A DNA stretch of 64,000 nt. It comes from Stomorhina lunata (Eukaryota; Arthropoda; Insecta; Diptera; Rhiniidae). Shown in pieces: positions 21,413 to 32,263 of the stretch; position 1 is the first letter of the stretch, and every line of letters starts with the position of its first letter. The notes under the pieces were generated by a model that had not been told where the DNA came from, did not search any database, and saw nothing but the letters and a program-made list of their open reading frames with translations. Location of the stretch: contig OW121741.1 of NCBI GenBank assembly GCA_933228675.1, positions 53,611,186 through 53,675,185 of the forward strand, given 5' to 3'. The position numbers and the translations under genes are program-made.

Positions 21413-23250
21413 CTGAAAGTTATAAAAAATATTAAATAAAGGAAAAAACTTATAAACTATAAAAAACAAAAGTAACAAGATGAAAAATATTTTTCTTTAT
21501 GCCAAGTGCCCAGTATCACCTAAAAATATAAAACAATGGTGAAAAATTAGAAAAGAAGATTCTAAATCAATTGAAATTACTTATCTTTTTAAATTACTTT
21601 TGTCGGCTTAAATTTTCCTTCCAGCACAAAATATCACTTTTTGTTTCACTCTTTAAGTTTTTTTTTGTTTTGCTTTGTAAAATAAATATTTTTATTGTTA
21701 TCCAAAATAATATTATTAAGTTAATTAAAAAAATGTAAAGGCCAAAACGCGTACAAAAGAACAAAATCACAGTTTTTATATAAATAATTATTTGTGAAGC
21801 AAGAACTAAAACAAGTGTCAAAATAATAGAAAAACAAATATTAAGAATAAAAATATAAAAAAAACAGTGTTGGAAAATATAAAAAAATACAAAATTATTA
21901 ATTTGTAATAATTTGTTATAAATAAATAAAAAGAGATAAAAAAAAGGAATTTAAAACAAAAAAAAAAAACAAAAGAGAAAGTTATGTTTATTAATTTTAA
22001 ATAATATGAGTGTGAGCTAAAGCCGCTACTCTTCAGCACAGTAAAGAGCAAAAAAATAGCACGGCAAACAAATTTTTTTTTATTCAAAAACAATAATTTA
22101 ATATATATATTAAAAAAAAATATATATATAAAAAAAAACTGAATTTATCACACCTAAACTCCCAATTCCCATAAAAATCCCTGCAAACCCATAACATTCA
22201 TCCCCACTCATCCTGAAAGATCTTTCATCGATGGAACCAAATAAAATGTAAGTTATAATTGTCTCCTTTTCATTTCCTTAAAAATTTCCCCAAAAAAATT
22301 TTATATGTATTCATCATTCAGCAACTAAAAGTAAAAAGAAATGTTAATATAAAATAACACTCTGTAATATTTTTTTTTACTATTAACATTAAAAGAGAAT
22401 GTTAAAATTTGTTATGTTAACACTGAATGATAAATGCATATAAAACAAAAAAAAATTGAGAACAAAGTGCATAAATTAAAAAAAAATCGAATCGGAATTA
22501 AAAAAATATTTAATTTAAGTATAAATACGTCGAAAGAGAATTAATTATTGTTAAATCTAAGAACAAAATATAGATTAATTCTTTTACTTAACATTTTTAT
22601 AAAAATAGAATATCATTTTTAAATTCGCCGCATTTTTTTTTTTTTGCAAAATTTCACCACATTAAAGAAAAAGTCATTAAATGATTTTACGTGTGCTTGA
22701 TTCTGTGCTCTCATAACTTATATTGTAATTATTCTCTCGAATTTAAAAAGTTTCGATAGCTCTATTGGTAAAGCATTAAGCTTACATTTATGAGGTTCTC
22801 GGTTCGAATCTCAGTGAAAGTAAGATATTTTTTTTTCTCTTAATTATAGAATTTTTAAAGATTATCAATTTTTTTATATTTTTCTTATTATTTTTTTTAT
22901 TTTTATTTATTATTATCTATATATATTTTTGTATTTATTAATTGGCAGCCGAATTGGAAGCCACATAATTCTTTTTTTTAAGCTGTGATTTTTGTTTTGT
23001 GTGAATTTTGGCCTAATTAGTTTTTTAAATCTAATTATAAATATAAAATGTTAATTGAAACGCTTAGAAAGTTATTATTATATTAATACAATTACATTTT
23101 TTAGAATAAAATACTTCGGTTATGTTAATATTTATTTTTTTCTGTAATAAAATTTAGTAAATATGAATTGCTAAACAGAAATTAGAATTTTGATTTCATA
23201 AAGCTTCATCTGATCAGGTAATGTTTGTTTGGGATCATGTAAGAAAAAAA
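21413..23250 (+). repeat. Tandem duplication unit S2 (empty sites for HINE copy A and for hAT)
   Basis: Uninterrupted ~1.84 kb version of S1. At ~21447 the sequence reads straight through the site where copy A sits in S1. At 21553-21566 it reads straight through TTCTAAAT, the hAT target. No gene: the ORFs in it are AT-rich and not conserved as protein. Confidence 0.85.
22750..22822 (+). ncRNA. tRNA-like sequence with Pol III boxes (S2)
   Basis: Second copy of the 18345-18418 sequence, one base different (CATTTATGAGG for CATTCATGAGG). Confidence 0.45.
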
Positions 23251-23904
23251 AAGGAGCAAACCTTTAGGAGTAGATACATGATCATGGTTGGGTGGGTCCG
23301 TCAGTTGTGTTAACAACAATCACAACGGTGTAAAGCAGTAAATAGTTAGTATGCTTTTCGATTCCTGTCTTCTCTTTCTTTTTATCTAATACATAGTTTT
23401 TTTTTAGCATGCATTATAAATGAGTTTCTGGTAGTAAGATAAAGCCTATCTAATTAAAATAGCCTCGAATCCGCCCAGTAGCCGACGAGATAGTAGCCGG
23501 AGTTAAGTTGCATGCCAAGGTTATGTAAGCTTGATAGGAATGGTAAAAATTATTACGAATTTTTAAACAACAAAATTATCTCACATATCTATATGTGAGT
23601 ATTATATGCTACAATAGCCAAAATTATATACATCACCACTTTTCGGAGCTAGGGCCCGATCCTAATCAAGAGCTTTTTAATAAAATTTCATCTAGTCAAG
23701 AGTTTTTAATATAATGAAACGCAATAAATCATGTTTTTGCAATATTGGCGTGATATTCATTCAAAATATTTATATCTTACGTAAAAATCTAAAACTAAGA
23801 GCATAGAATCTAATCGAAACAAGAACAACTACCAATTGTTATTGCGACAGCATTAATAGCTATAATCACTCATATCGCATAAGGCTTAAATCAGCAGAGG
23901 CCTT
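23251..23904. other. Unassigned, repeat-like DNA
   Basis: No ORF. Contains GGAGCTAGGGCCCG (~23643) also found near 11318, so at least part is an old dispersed repeat. Confidence 0.4.
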
Positions 23905-24800
23905 GTAGAAGAACGGTCCTTGTGGCCCTTGACTTGTCAAAAGCTTTTGGCACGGTAAGCCATACCACCCCCTTCTAGGACATTCTTCTGTCCACAATGC
24001 CAACAAATTTTAAGAGATGGATGTAAATTATCTTAGTGCACATCAGTCGTTTGTAGAGTTTAGAGACCAGCGCTCAAAACACCGTAGAGTCAAACAGGGA
24101 GTTCCTCAGGGCGGAGTCCTGTCGCCACTCCTGTTTAACTTCAACATCTCCCAGCTCCACCGCAAGGCGTTGAAGTGATACCATATGCGGACGACTGCAC
24201 GATAATGGCAACCGGCCATAATGTGAAAGACCTATGGGATAAGGTGAATTGTTATCTCGGTATTATCCACAATTTCTTCACTGAACGTAACCTGAAGATT
24301 CAACCAACTAAATCCTCAGCGACCCTATTTAACACCTGAACAAAAGATGTAAGCCTACAACTTGGCGTCTAGATCGATGGTGTCCCAATTCCGACAGTGA
24401 ACCACCCGAAAATCCTGGGAGTCACACTCGACAGCCTTTTTACTTCGTCATCATCCAAACTTAAACATCACACGTGTATAAGGATAGCATACGAAGATAT
24501 GTACTTGATCCTTTAGATCATACCTTTTACATGGCAGCATTAAACAACATTCATAAAGACGCCACCAACTCCGTGATTTCAGGTTATCGCATGAATGTTG
24601 TATTAGGAGGTCGGCCACCGCCCATAGCTGTAGAAGAAAAGAACCTGCCGCTGAAAACAAGACTCTTTCTGGCTCAACTGAAATCGGGATGGAGCAATAG
24701 ATTAAATATCTTTTGGTCCCGCAACATATGCCCTGCTTGCGGTCAGGTACTCATGATTCCCCCACATTTTAAACTGTACCGACAACCCTACTTCACTTAG
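23905..24800 (+). pseudogene. Decayed Jockey-like non-LTR reverse transcriptase
   Basis: Fragments in shifting frames give RT motifs: VLVALDLSKAF at ~23925, a KQGVPQGG-like VLSPLLFN at ~24100-24140, and YADDCTIMATG at ~24185, followed by an ILGVTLD-like segment near 24415. A C-terminal 108-aa frame (24474-24800) holds an RRYVLDPLDH...NNIHKDA-like tail. Several stops and frameshifts; no 5' part. Old, 5'-truncated, dead copy. Confidence 0.8.
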
Positions 24801-25330
24801 TCTTGAAATTTGCTCTTGGGAGTAGACGGACGTGTTTTTGTCTTTACTCCTCACTAAATCGATTTTTAAACGGATCAACGTTAATAAAAATTCAATTCTT
24901 TAAGTTTATATTTTACGCGAAAAGACGGTTTATAAATACAAAAAATTATCGAAAAAAATCTGTGTTTTTATGCTAAAATCTTAAAAATAAAAAAATCTTT
25001 TAAAAATTCTGAAGTGTATGCGCAAAAGAATTCTCAAACAAAGAAGTGATATAAATAAAAGAGAAATCTCTTAATGAGCTTTTCAAACAGTAACATCAAT
25101 GAGCGAAGATAAAGTCTAAACGGGAGAAATTCGTATCTTACAGTGAATGTCACAGAGAGTGAGTTACAAAAAACAAACAAAAAAAATAATGATAACGAGT
25201 ATCTAACCGCCAAAACTAGTCGTGCTTCTTCTTGTTCCCCAACACTTTTGACAAGAGTGGACAATACATTTAAAAAAATGTCATGACAACCAATATCAAT
25301 AATATGATAACTAATAGTTCTTCATTTTCG
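24801..25330. other. Unassigned AT-rich DNA left of the errantivirus
   Basis: No supported feature. Short ORFs on the minus strand (25034-25264) show no recognisable domain. Confidence 0.4.
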
Positions 25331-25334
25331 CACG

Positions 25335-25622
25335 AGTTACATACCCATCCCCTAAACCAGTAGCATTGGCTGGCAAGTGTAGGGAACCATATTCTTAAAT
25401 TACAATTATATGTCATTATTCGTTCCCACATTTTGCCAGACAGCAACGTAAGCATTTATGTTTGCATTGCTCACCTTAATTTTAATTTGATATTTTTTAA
25501 GTTTAAATTAAGAAACAAATTTTTAAGTCTTAAGATTCATGCTAATAAATAAGGTTGTCACTCTGAAGAGTTGGCAACCAAAATAAAAGATATAATTAGT
25601 TTTTATTGAAAAAGCTATAAGT
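25335..25622 (+). repeat. 5' LTR of errantivirus-like element
   Basis: AG...GT ends rather than TG...CA, as in the gypsy/17.6 group. Matches 32264-32559 apart from an 8-bp indel and few substitutions. Confidence 0.92.
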
Positions 25623-25635
25623 GGCGCAGTCAGGG
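25622..25635 (+). other. Primer-binding site
   Basis: TGGCGCAGTCAGGG directly at the LTR end; the TGGCGCAGTC core is shared with 17.6/297-type elements. Confidence 0.75.
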
Positions 25636-25872
25636 AAAAAACCTACAGTTACGTAAAAATAAAAAGACTAAAATACTTAAAATCTAAAATACCTAAAAAC
25701 AAGACATTAAAACTAAAATAAATAAAAGTCTAAATAATTAAAAGTGAAAATTGTAATAGCTAAAACTAAAAATTCTTAACCTAAACAAAAAGCTAAATTT
25801 AAAAGAATAAAACAAACAAAAAAAAAATATATATATATAAAAACGTTATTAAAACAAACTTTCCAAAGTTAA

Positions 25873-27285
25873 GTGAAAAAAAATTATTATAACAATAATC
25901 AAAGTGAAACAATAATGAGTAAATTCGATGCAAACCGGAATCTGAAGGAGGCCGATGGGGATAGGATTGCCGAATTAGAGATGATAGTCAAAATGCAAGA
26001 ACAAAAAGTTCAGCAGCAACAACAGCAACTGCAACAACAACAACAACAACTGGAACAAGCTCAGCAACAGCAGCAGCAAATTCAACAACAACAACAACTG
26101 GAACAAGCTCAGCAACAGCAGCAGCAATTTCAACAACAACAACAACTGGAACAAGCTCAGCAACAGCAGCAGCAATTTCAACAACAACAACAGCAGCAAT
26201 TTCAATTACAACAAGAATTCCGATTTGGAATGACAGTTAGAGACGTCATAGAACAATTCAAACGCCTTAAACCTCTGGATGTGAACCATAGTCCAAGAGC
26301 ATTTATAAATGCTGTGAAAGCAAACTATGAACTTTGTGGAGGCGACGAAGTTCTCGTCAGATTTTGCACTAATATTGTAAGAAACGAAAAAATCCTCGGA
26401 GGTGCTGGCAGAAGAGTAAGAGAGCTGCCAGATAATGCCTCATGGGAAGAAATAAAAACGAAAATCCTACAGGAGTTCACACCACGGAGAACATACGCTG
26501 AAATTTTTAATTATTGCAGAAGGGTAAGAGTAAAAAATCTAGATGAATTATTTAAAATATTTGAAAAGTGTAAATACGAAATAAACGACATATATTTGAC
26601 AGACCCAACTAAACCAGGAATTTACAAACCAGAGAATGTGGATAGGGATCTGGTAGACATATTACTAGAAAAGATAGACGGACCAATACGGGCACATATA
26701 ATTGAAAACGAAACTTTAAGTGACATAATTGCTAGGTACACAAAACTAAAATTATTGGACGATCCTAGGGCCATAGCTTATAATCATAGGATAAATCAAT
26801 TTAGTCAGAAGTCAAATAAAAACTTTCAGAAGTCCAAACCAAATAATTTAGCGGATTCTCCACAACAAAACCGTAGTTTTAAAAATCCTAGACAGGGTAA
26901 TTATTTTAATAATTTTCCAAATAATTACAATAATTTAAATCCAGAACATACAAACAAATATTACCGAACCCGACAGAATTATACACCGGACAATTACAAT
27001 TTTTCTAGCTCAGAACACACAAATAGAAATGATCGAACTCGACAAAACTATCAACCAAATAACTACAATAATTTGAGTACACAAACCAAAAACACAATAC
27101 AACAATCAACTTCTAACAACTACCCAAGTTGGACGAAATCTAACCGAACTCAAACTTCTTACAATAGTGGACAACAACACCAAACAAATTATTATAGGCA
27201 AGAACCAGAGCCGATGGATATCGGAAATTTAAAAGAAGAAGACGTAAATTTTTCTGCAATGCCTCGTTTACAAGATTACCCATAA
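25873..27285 (+). CDS. gag: Gag of the errantivirus-like element
   Basis: 470 aa; a likelier start is the Met at 25915 (MSKFDANRN). Residues ~35-115 are a Gln-rich coiled-coil segment encoded by CAG/CAA codons with a 48-bp tandem repeat. A capsid-like region follows (~120-320). The C-terminal ~130 residues are Asn/Gln/Tyr/Arg-rich, and there is no zinc knuckle, as is common for errantivirus Gag. It ends with EPMDIGNLKEEDVNF, a motif style seen at the 17.6/297 Gag end. Pol follows in the -1 frame with an ~85-nt overlap and a slippery site at 27246. Gag forms the particle and binds element RNA. The frame is intact. Confidence 0.9.
   Translation: MKKNYYNNNQSETIMSKFDANRNLKEADGDRIAELEMIVKMQEQKVQQQQQQLQQQQQQLEQAQQQQQQIQQQQQLEQAQQQQQQFQQQQQLEQAQQQQQQFQQQQQQQFQLQQEFRFGMTVRDVIEQFKRLKPLDVNHSPRAFINAVKANYELCGGDEVLVRFCTNIVRNEKILGGAGRRVRELPDNASWEEIKTKILQEFTPRRTYAEIFNYCRRVRVKNLDELFKIFEKCKYEINDIYLTDPTKPGIYKPENVDRDLVDILLEKIDGPIRAHIIENETLSDIIARYTKLKLLDDPRAIAYNHRINQFSQKSNKNFQKSKPNNLADSPQQNRSFKNPRQGNYFNNFPNNYNNLNPEHTNKYYRTRQNYTPDNYNFSSSEHTNRNDRTRQNYQPNNYNNLSTQTKNTIQQSTSNNYPSWTKSNRTQTSYNSGQQHQTNYYRQEPEPMDIGNLKEEDVNFSAMPRLQDYP
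26050..26193 (+). repeat. 48-bp tandem repeat (3 copies) in the Gag coiled coil
   Basis: Units begin CTGGAACAAGCTCAGCAACA at 26050, 26098 and 26146. Each encodes 16 residues, LEQAQ followed by mostly Gln. The antisense Leu-rich ORF here is a shadow of this repeat. Confidence 0.9.
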
Positions 27286-29828
27286 TAATTGTAACAATTA
27301 GTGGCCATAAAATTAAATGTCTCATAGACACTGGGTCGGAAACAAGTATTATTAAGCCAAATTCCCTCGGTAACTCATTTCCCATTCAAAAACTTAATAG
27401 ACCACTTTGGTACAAAACTATAAACGGAATGAATCAAGTGACAGAAAAAATTGTTACACCCATACCTAGAGAATTCAAGGTCTCAGGTACCTTCTCATGG
27501 AAGGTTATTGATTTCAATAGTCAAAATTATTCAGCCATAATTGGTCAAAATTTTCTCATCGCTCTTAAAGCTAAGATCGATGTTGAGAATAGATTTATTA
27601 CCATACTAGGCAACAACATACCATTTGGATACTATAACCCTTACAATAGCCAAGAAATCTGTTCACTTGAATATAGCGACCTAAAAAATTTAAATCTGGC
27701 ACACTTGAATGCGGAAGAATATCAACCTCTCGTAAAATTGTTAAGCAGTTACCATGAATTATTTTATAAAGAGGGGGATAAGCTCTCTGCCACTCACGAA
27801 ATTAAACACGAAATAAAAACGAATACTGACCGACCAATATATTCAAAAATTTATAGATACCCCCAAACTCATGAAGTGGAGATTCAGAAACAGATAAAAG
27901 AAATGTTAGCACAAAACATAATTAGAGAAAGTAATTCACCCTACAATAGTCCTTTATGGGTGGTGCCTAAGAAGATTGACAGTTCGGGAATTCAAAAATG
28001 GCGAATTGTCATAGATTATAGAAGACTAAATGAAAATACTATAAGCGATAAATTTCCAATTCCAAATATCGATGGAATTTTGGACAAGTTAGGAAAAGCT
28101 CAATATTTTTCTTCTATAGACCTTGCAAAAGGTTTTCACCAAATATTAATGCATGAAAATGATATACAAAAAACCGCATTTTCCACACCTTTCGGGCACT
28201 ATGAATTCATAAGGATGCCGTTTGGACTAAAAAATGCACCAGCGACTTTTCAACGACTTATGAATTTTGTTCTCCGCCAATACATAAATAAAATATGTGT
28301 TGTGTATTTGGACGACATATTAATATTTAGCACTTCATTAACTGAACATATAACAAACATGAAACTAATATTTGAAAAGCTAAAAGAAGCAGGACTTAAA
28401 ATTCAAATTGATAAATGTAGTTTTTTGAGGAAGGAAACTGAATTTTTGGGTCATATCCTTACTTCTCAAGGTATAAAACCAAATCCCAAGAAAGTTGAAA
28501 CTATTCAAAAATTAAAACTTCCGACGACGCAAAAACAGATAAAGTCATTTTTGGGAATTACTGGATTTTTTCGAAAATTCATAAAAGACTATTCTAAAAT
28601 AGCTTTCCCTATGATAAAATATTTAAAGAAAAATACAAAAGTTAACGTAAGAGATCCCAATTATATTGTAGCTTTCGAAAAATTAAAAGAGATCTTAACA
28701 AATCCTCCTATTCTGAGGTACCCCGATTTTAAAAAACGCTTTAAGCTAATAACAGACGCAAGTAATTATTCAATTGGTGCAGTTTTAACCCAGGAAGGTC
28801 ATCCGATTTCATTTGCGTCGCGAACATTAAACAATCATGAAAAAAACTACTCCGCTATCGAAAAAGAATTATTAGCGATAGTATGGGGGGTAAAATATTA
28901 TAGACCTTATATTTTTGGAAGGGAATTTGATCTGCAAACAGATCATCAGCCACTAAAGTGGTTACAGGCAAAATATTCGGGTAAAGATATTAATCCCCGA
29001 TTGCAACGATGGTTAGTGCAGTTAGGAGAATACAATGCGAAAATTGATTATATTCCAGGGAGAGAAAATAAAATAGCCGACTTCCTCAGTCGAATTAATT
29101 GTGAAAACTGTGAAATAAACTTATGTGATTCCGAAAATTTGGGATTCACTTCAAACGATCTTTTTAGGATCAAAAATATTAATGTTTTACAGAACCAGGA
29201 ACAATCTTTAGTGGTTCATCCGGATCTTTCTCAAAGAGAAAATCAGTCAGATGACGGTGAAACAATACATTCACAAGCAGAAGATCTTAACGATCACATC
29301 CGTATCCTTGATACAGTTGTAAATCGATTTAAATATCAAATAATTTTAACAGAAACTAAAGAAACTGAAATGAAAATAATTTTTAATAAGAAACGACTTT
29401 TTATCGACTTGCATGACATTGAGGCTAATGTTTTCAATATAGTCCGAAGACATATTGATAAAGGAAAAATCGCAATATTTTCAGAACTTAGTGATCACGA
29501 ATTCAATAAATTACAAAAAATTTTAGTAGAGTCATATTCTGGTGTTGATGGAATAACTTTTTTTAAATGTACCTATTTTGCTAAGGACATCGAAAACGAA
29601 AATGAACTAAAGAAACAAATATCGCTTTTCCATAAAAACGAGGTAGGTCATGCAGGAATTATTCCAACTTATGAGGGAATAAAACATAAGGTATATCATC
29701 CACAACTAAAAACAAAGATACATGAGATAATTAATAATTGTGAAATATGCTCTGGATCAAGCCTAAATTTCACGTCACAGAAACACCCACAACAGTTAAT
29801 GAAATCGTCCACGTTGATACATATATAA
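27198..29828 (+). CDS. pol: Pol, part 1: protease, RT, RNase H, start of integrase
   Basis: Open in the -1 frame from just after the stop at 27195. The protease motif is IDTGSE (Asp codon 27327-27329). Reverse transcriptase has YLDD at 28305-28316 and RNase H has ITDASNY at ~28750. The integrase HHCC zinc domain spans ~29630-29755 (HKNEVGHAG ... NNCEIC). The frame then drifts into 25 residues of non-integrase sequence and stops at 29828, while the integrase core continues in another frame from ~29750. This is a mutation, because no retroelement is known to need a shift inside the integrase zinc domain. RT is related to 17.6/297/gypsy. Expressed by frameshift from gag. Confidence 0.9.
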   Translation, partial: ARTRADGYRKFKRRRRKFFCNASFTRLPIIIVTISGHKIKCLIDTGSETSIIKPNSLGNSFPIQKLNRPLWYKTINGMNQVTEKIVTPIPREFKVSGTFSWKVIDFNSQNYSAIIGQNFLIALKAKIDVENRFITILGNNIPFGYYNPYNSQEICSLEYSDLKNLNLAHLNAEEYQPLVKLLSSYHELFYKEGDKLSATHEIKHEIKTNTDRPIYSKIYRYPQTHEVEIQKQIKEMLAQNIIRESNSPYNSPLWVVPKKIDSSGIQKWRIVIDYRRLNENTISDKFPIPNIDGILDKLGKAQYFSSIDLAKGFHQILMHENDIQKTAFSTPFGHYEFIRMPFGLKNAPATFQRLMNFVLRQYINKICVVYLDDILIFSTSLTEHITNMKLIFEKLKEAGLKIQIDKCSFLRKETEFLGHILTSQGIKPNPKKVETIQKLKLPTTQKQIKSFLGITGFFRKFIKDYSKIAFPMIKYLKKNTKVNVRDPNYIVAFEKLKEILTNPPILRYPDFKKRFKLITDASNYSIGAVLTQEGHPISFASRTLNNHEKNYSAIEKELLAIVWGVKYYRPYIFGREFDLQTDHQPLKWLQAKYSGKDINPRLQRWLVQLGEYNAKIDYIPGRENKIADFLSRINCENCEINLCDSENLGFTSNDLFRIKNINVLQNQEQSLVVHPDLSQRENQSDDGETIHSQAEDLNDHIRILDTVVNRFKYQIILTETKETEMKIIFNKKRLFIDLHDIEANVFNIVRRHIDKGKIAIFSELSDHEFNKLQKILVESYSGVDGITFFKCTYFAKDIENENELKKQISLFHKNEVGHAGIIPTYEGIKHKVYHPQLKTKIHEIINNCEICSGSSLNFTSQKHPQQLMKSSTLIHI
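27246..27252 (+). promoter_or_regulatory. -1 ribosomal frameshift site between gag and pol
   Basis: A-AAT-TTT in the gag frame, an X-XXY-YYZ slippery heptamer, 31 nt before the gag stop codon and within the gag/pol overlap. The pol frame is -1 relative to gag and open across this point. Confidence 0.75.
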
Positions 29829-30637
29829 ATAGTAAGCATTCATTTATAATATTCATTGATAAATTCTCAAAACACGCCGTATGTTTTTATTTGCCAGATA
29901 GAAACAACCAAACAATTATAAGCAAAATAAACGAATTTCTAGCAATAAAAGGTCCAATTAAAAAGTTTGTTTTTGATAATGAATTTAATTCAAAAAACGT
30001 AAAGGATTTCTTAACACAGGAGAGGATCGAATTTCATGCTACGAAACCCAACAGTCATACCGGAAATTCTGACATAGAACGTCTTAATAATACTTTGACT
30101 GAAAAAATTAGAACGCTTAACCTAGAAGAGAAATTGCCAATTATAACACAAATGACAAAGGCTATAAAATTTTACAATAACACTGTACACAGTACTATAA
30201 AATGTACCCCTTTTGATGTACTAAATGGTACCGTGAGTCACGAACTTATCAGAAGTAGACTAGAAGATAAAAAAAATTACATTATACAGAAACTCAACCG
30301 CAATAGAGAATCTTACGAGGAAAAAAGAAAAACGGGGTTCATAAAAAATTACAAAAGTGTTAGGCACAAAGAAGAACCTAAGTTCATTAAACGGAATTTG
30401 AAAAATATTCATGAAATCAACATTAAAAGACCGTTCAAATTTGGAGGTCTTAGCGACTGTAATAGTCATAACAATACAGAAAATACGACTTTTAGTAGGG
30501 ATGACGAGGACATTGATTTTGAATATTTGTCCAGACGATTTGAGAACCTCAAAAGACAATTTAAAATTCCAGGTGCTTCTAATGATGCTCTTGCTAACGG
30601 TGAGCATTCAACCAAACCAAGCGGATCTACAGGTTAA
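29747..30637 (+). pseudogene. pol: Pol, part 2: integrase catalytic core and tail (frameshifted)
   Basis: 296-aa open frame out of phase with part 1. It holds the integrase triad: D in VHVDTY (~29815), D in VFDNEF (~29967), E in SDIERLNNT (~30079). The tail ends SGSTG at 30637 and overlaps the env frame. The break lies between the zinc domain Cys pair and the VTETP segment, at about 29750-29770. No catalytic residue is lost, so a single-base indel seems to be the only damage to pol here. Confidence 0.88.
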
Positions 30638-31784
30638 TCTAATTACGGAGAATGCTGGATTCATCAAGATTAGAATGAGCGAAGTGGAAATTGTTAACAA
30701 AACAACTACTCTCGTACATGTCATAAACATAGTCGAAATAGAAGACATATTAAATCAAATAAAGGGAAATATAAAACATTTACTTTTACATGAAGAGATA
30801 ATTTTACAAAACGAAATTAAATTGATTGAATCTAAAATCAAAACCTTAAAGCCAAGTCGAAATAGAAAACGTAGAGGTTTGATTAATGTAGGAGGAAAGG
30901 TCTACAGATGGCTTTTTGGGACAATGGATGATGATGATAGACAGGAAATTCTGGAACACCTTTCCATCATTGATCAAAATTCTCACAATTCTATTGAGAC
31001 CTTAAATAGACAGATAGTAATTAATAACTCTTTAAACAAATCACTTCATTCCCTGAGAACTGTAGTGGAAAACGACAGAAAGGAAATAAGCATATTTTTA
31101 AAGAAGATCAAGAATAACAATAATGAGATAGTAAAAGAAATAATTTACTTGGACCAACTGACAAAACTGAAAATCTTAGAACATAAAATAGATAAAATTC
31201 AGGATAATGTAGTTTCAGCAAAAAGTAATATTATACATCCATGTATGTTTACTACACAAGAGATAGAACAGTTTGAAATTGATTTTTATAAGTTGAAAAT
31301 GTTGAAGGTGGGGATAATGTCTTATAGTGACCACTCACTCATTATTGCAGTTTTGATTCCAGACAATTACGTTAAGACTGATTTAAAAATGATTACCCCT
31401 ATTCCAAACAAAAACAAATTTGAAATAGATTCAAATGACGAATATATAATTGAAATTGATAACAAGCCTTTTATATACCAAGAAAATATACCTTTAAGAA
31501 AACTTAAAAAAAGTAATCATTGTAGTTATTATAATACTTGTAAATTTAAATTTAATAATAATACTTCTGTATTTGAACTTGATGAAGAAACAATTATTGT
31601 AAAGAATGTTTTTTCCGAAAAAATTAAGCATGATTGCGATGATAGGAAGTTTGAATTGGAAGGAAACTTTCTTATAAACTTCAATAATTGCAGTATAACA
31701 ATTCATAATCAAACATTTTCTAATAGAAAATATAAGATAAAAGAAAATTTTTTTATCCAAACATTAATAAACTTGAGAACTTAA
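30411..31784 (+). CDS. env: Envelope glycoprotein, C-terminally broken
   Basis: 457 aa in this frame; the first ~50 residues overlap pol and are probably not used, since errantivirus env is made from a spliced RNA. A hydrophobic signal-peptide-like segment (FQVLLMMLLLTVSI) lies near residue 53. A furin-like site RNRKRRG near residue 150 is followed by a Gly-rich fusion-peptide-like segment and FGTMDDDDR, as in insect errantivirus and baculovirus F-type proteins. Several N-x-S/T sites occur. The frame stops at 31784 after a shift near 31770. The membrane anchor lies beyond in a different frame (31785-32059), so the product made here would lack it. In intact relatives the protein mediates membrane fusion. 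Confidence 0.85.
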   Translation: MKSTLKDRSNLEVLATVIVITIQKIRLLVGMTRTLILNICPDDLRTSKDNLKFQVLLMMLLLTVSIQPNQADLQVNLITENAGFIKIRMSEVEIVNKTTTLVHVINIVEIEDILNQIKGNIKHLLLHEEIILQNEIKLIESKIKTLKPSRNRKRRGLINVGGKVYRWLFGTMDDDDRQEILEHLSIIDQNSHNSIETLNRQIVINNSLNKSLHSLRTVVENDRKEISIFLKKIKNNNNEIVKEIIYLDQLTKLKILEHKIDKIQDNVVSAKSNIIHPCMFTTQEIEQFEIDFYKLKMLKVGIMSYSDHSLIIAVLIPDNYVKTDLKMITPIPNKNKFEIDSNDEYIIEIDNKPFIYQENIPLRKLKKSNHCSYYNTCKFKFNNNTSVFELDEETIIVKNVFSEKIKHDCDDRKFELEGNFLINFNNCSITIHNQTFSNRKYKIKENFFIQTLINLRT

Positions 31785-32059
31785 ATATATCTGATATAAA
31801 TTTTAAATTCGATAACATAATTATAGAGCACTTTCAGAATATTAAAGAAATTCAAGAACTAAAATTTCATAAAACAGTTTCCTATGGCATAAGTATAACA
31901 CCAGCAATGATAATTGTTGTGATGTTTATAGCTTTATATTGCCTTAATAAAAGAAACAATGTAAATGTTAATATTAAACAAAATGCTCCCACTAAAAGTA
32001 GAGGAGCCGGGCTCTCAAGTTCAACTGAGTTGGAAGAAATAATAAAAAAATATAAAATT
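31785..32059 (+). pseudogene. env: Env C-terminal remnant with membrane anchor (out of frame)
   Basis: A second reading frame continues the env ectodomain and has a hydrophobic stretch at ~31885-31950 (SITPAMIIVVMFIALYC), followed by a charged tail ending at a stop near 32059. It is separated from 30411-31784 by one frameshift. Confidence 0.75.
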
Positions 32060-32263
32060 TGAAAAACTTGCAGAAAAAATTTGTAAGAATAATATATAAA
32101 ATTAATTTTAACACAAAAATTTAATAAGTATGCCATAAAAGTAATTAAGAAGAAATATATATAAGTTATAATGAAAACAATAATAATTTAAACCTTAAAA
32201 CTAGTTTTTTAAAAAAAATGTGAAATACTAAAACCCAGGAGTGTTTTAGACAAGGGGTGGAGG

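Noticed and set aside
25975..26205. Leu-rich 76-aa antisense ORF
   Set aside because: Mirror of the CAG/CAA repeat in gag.
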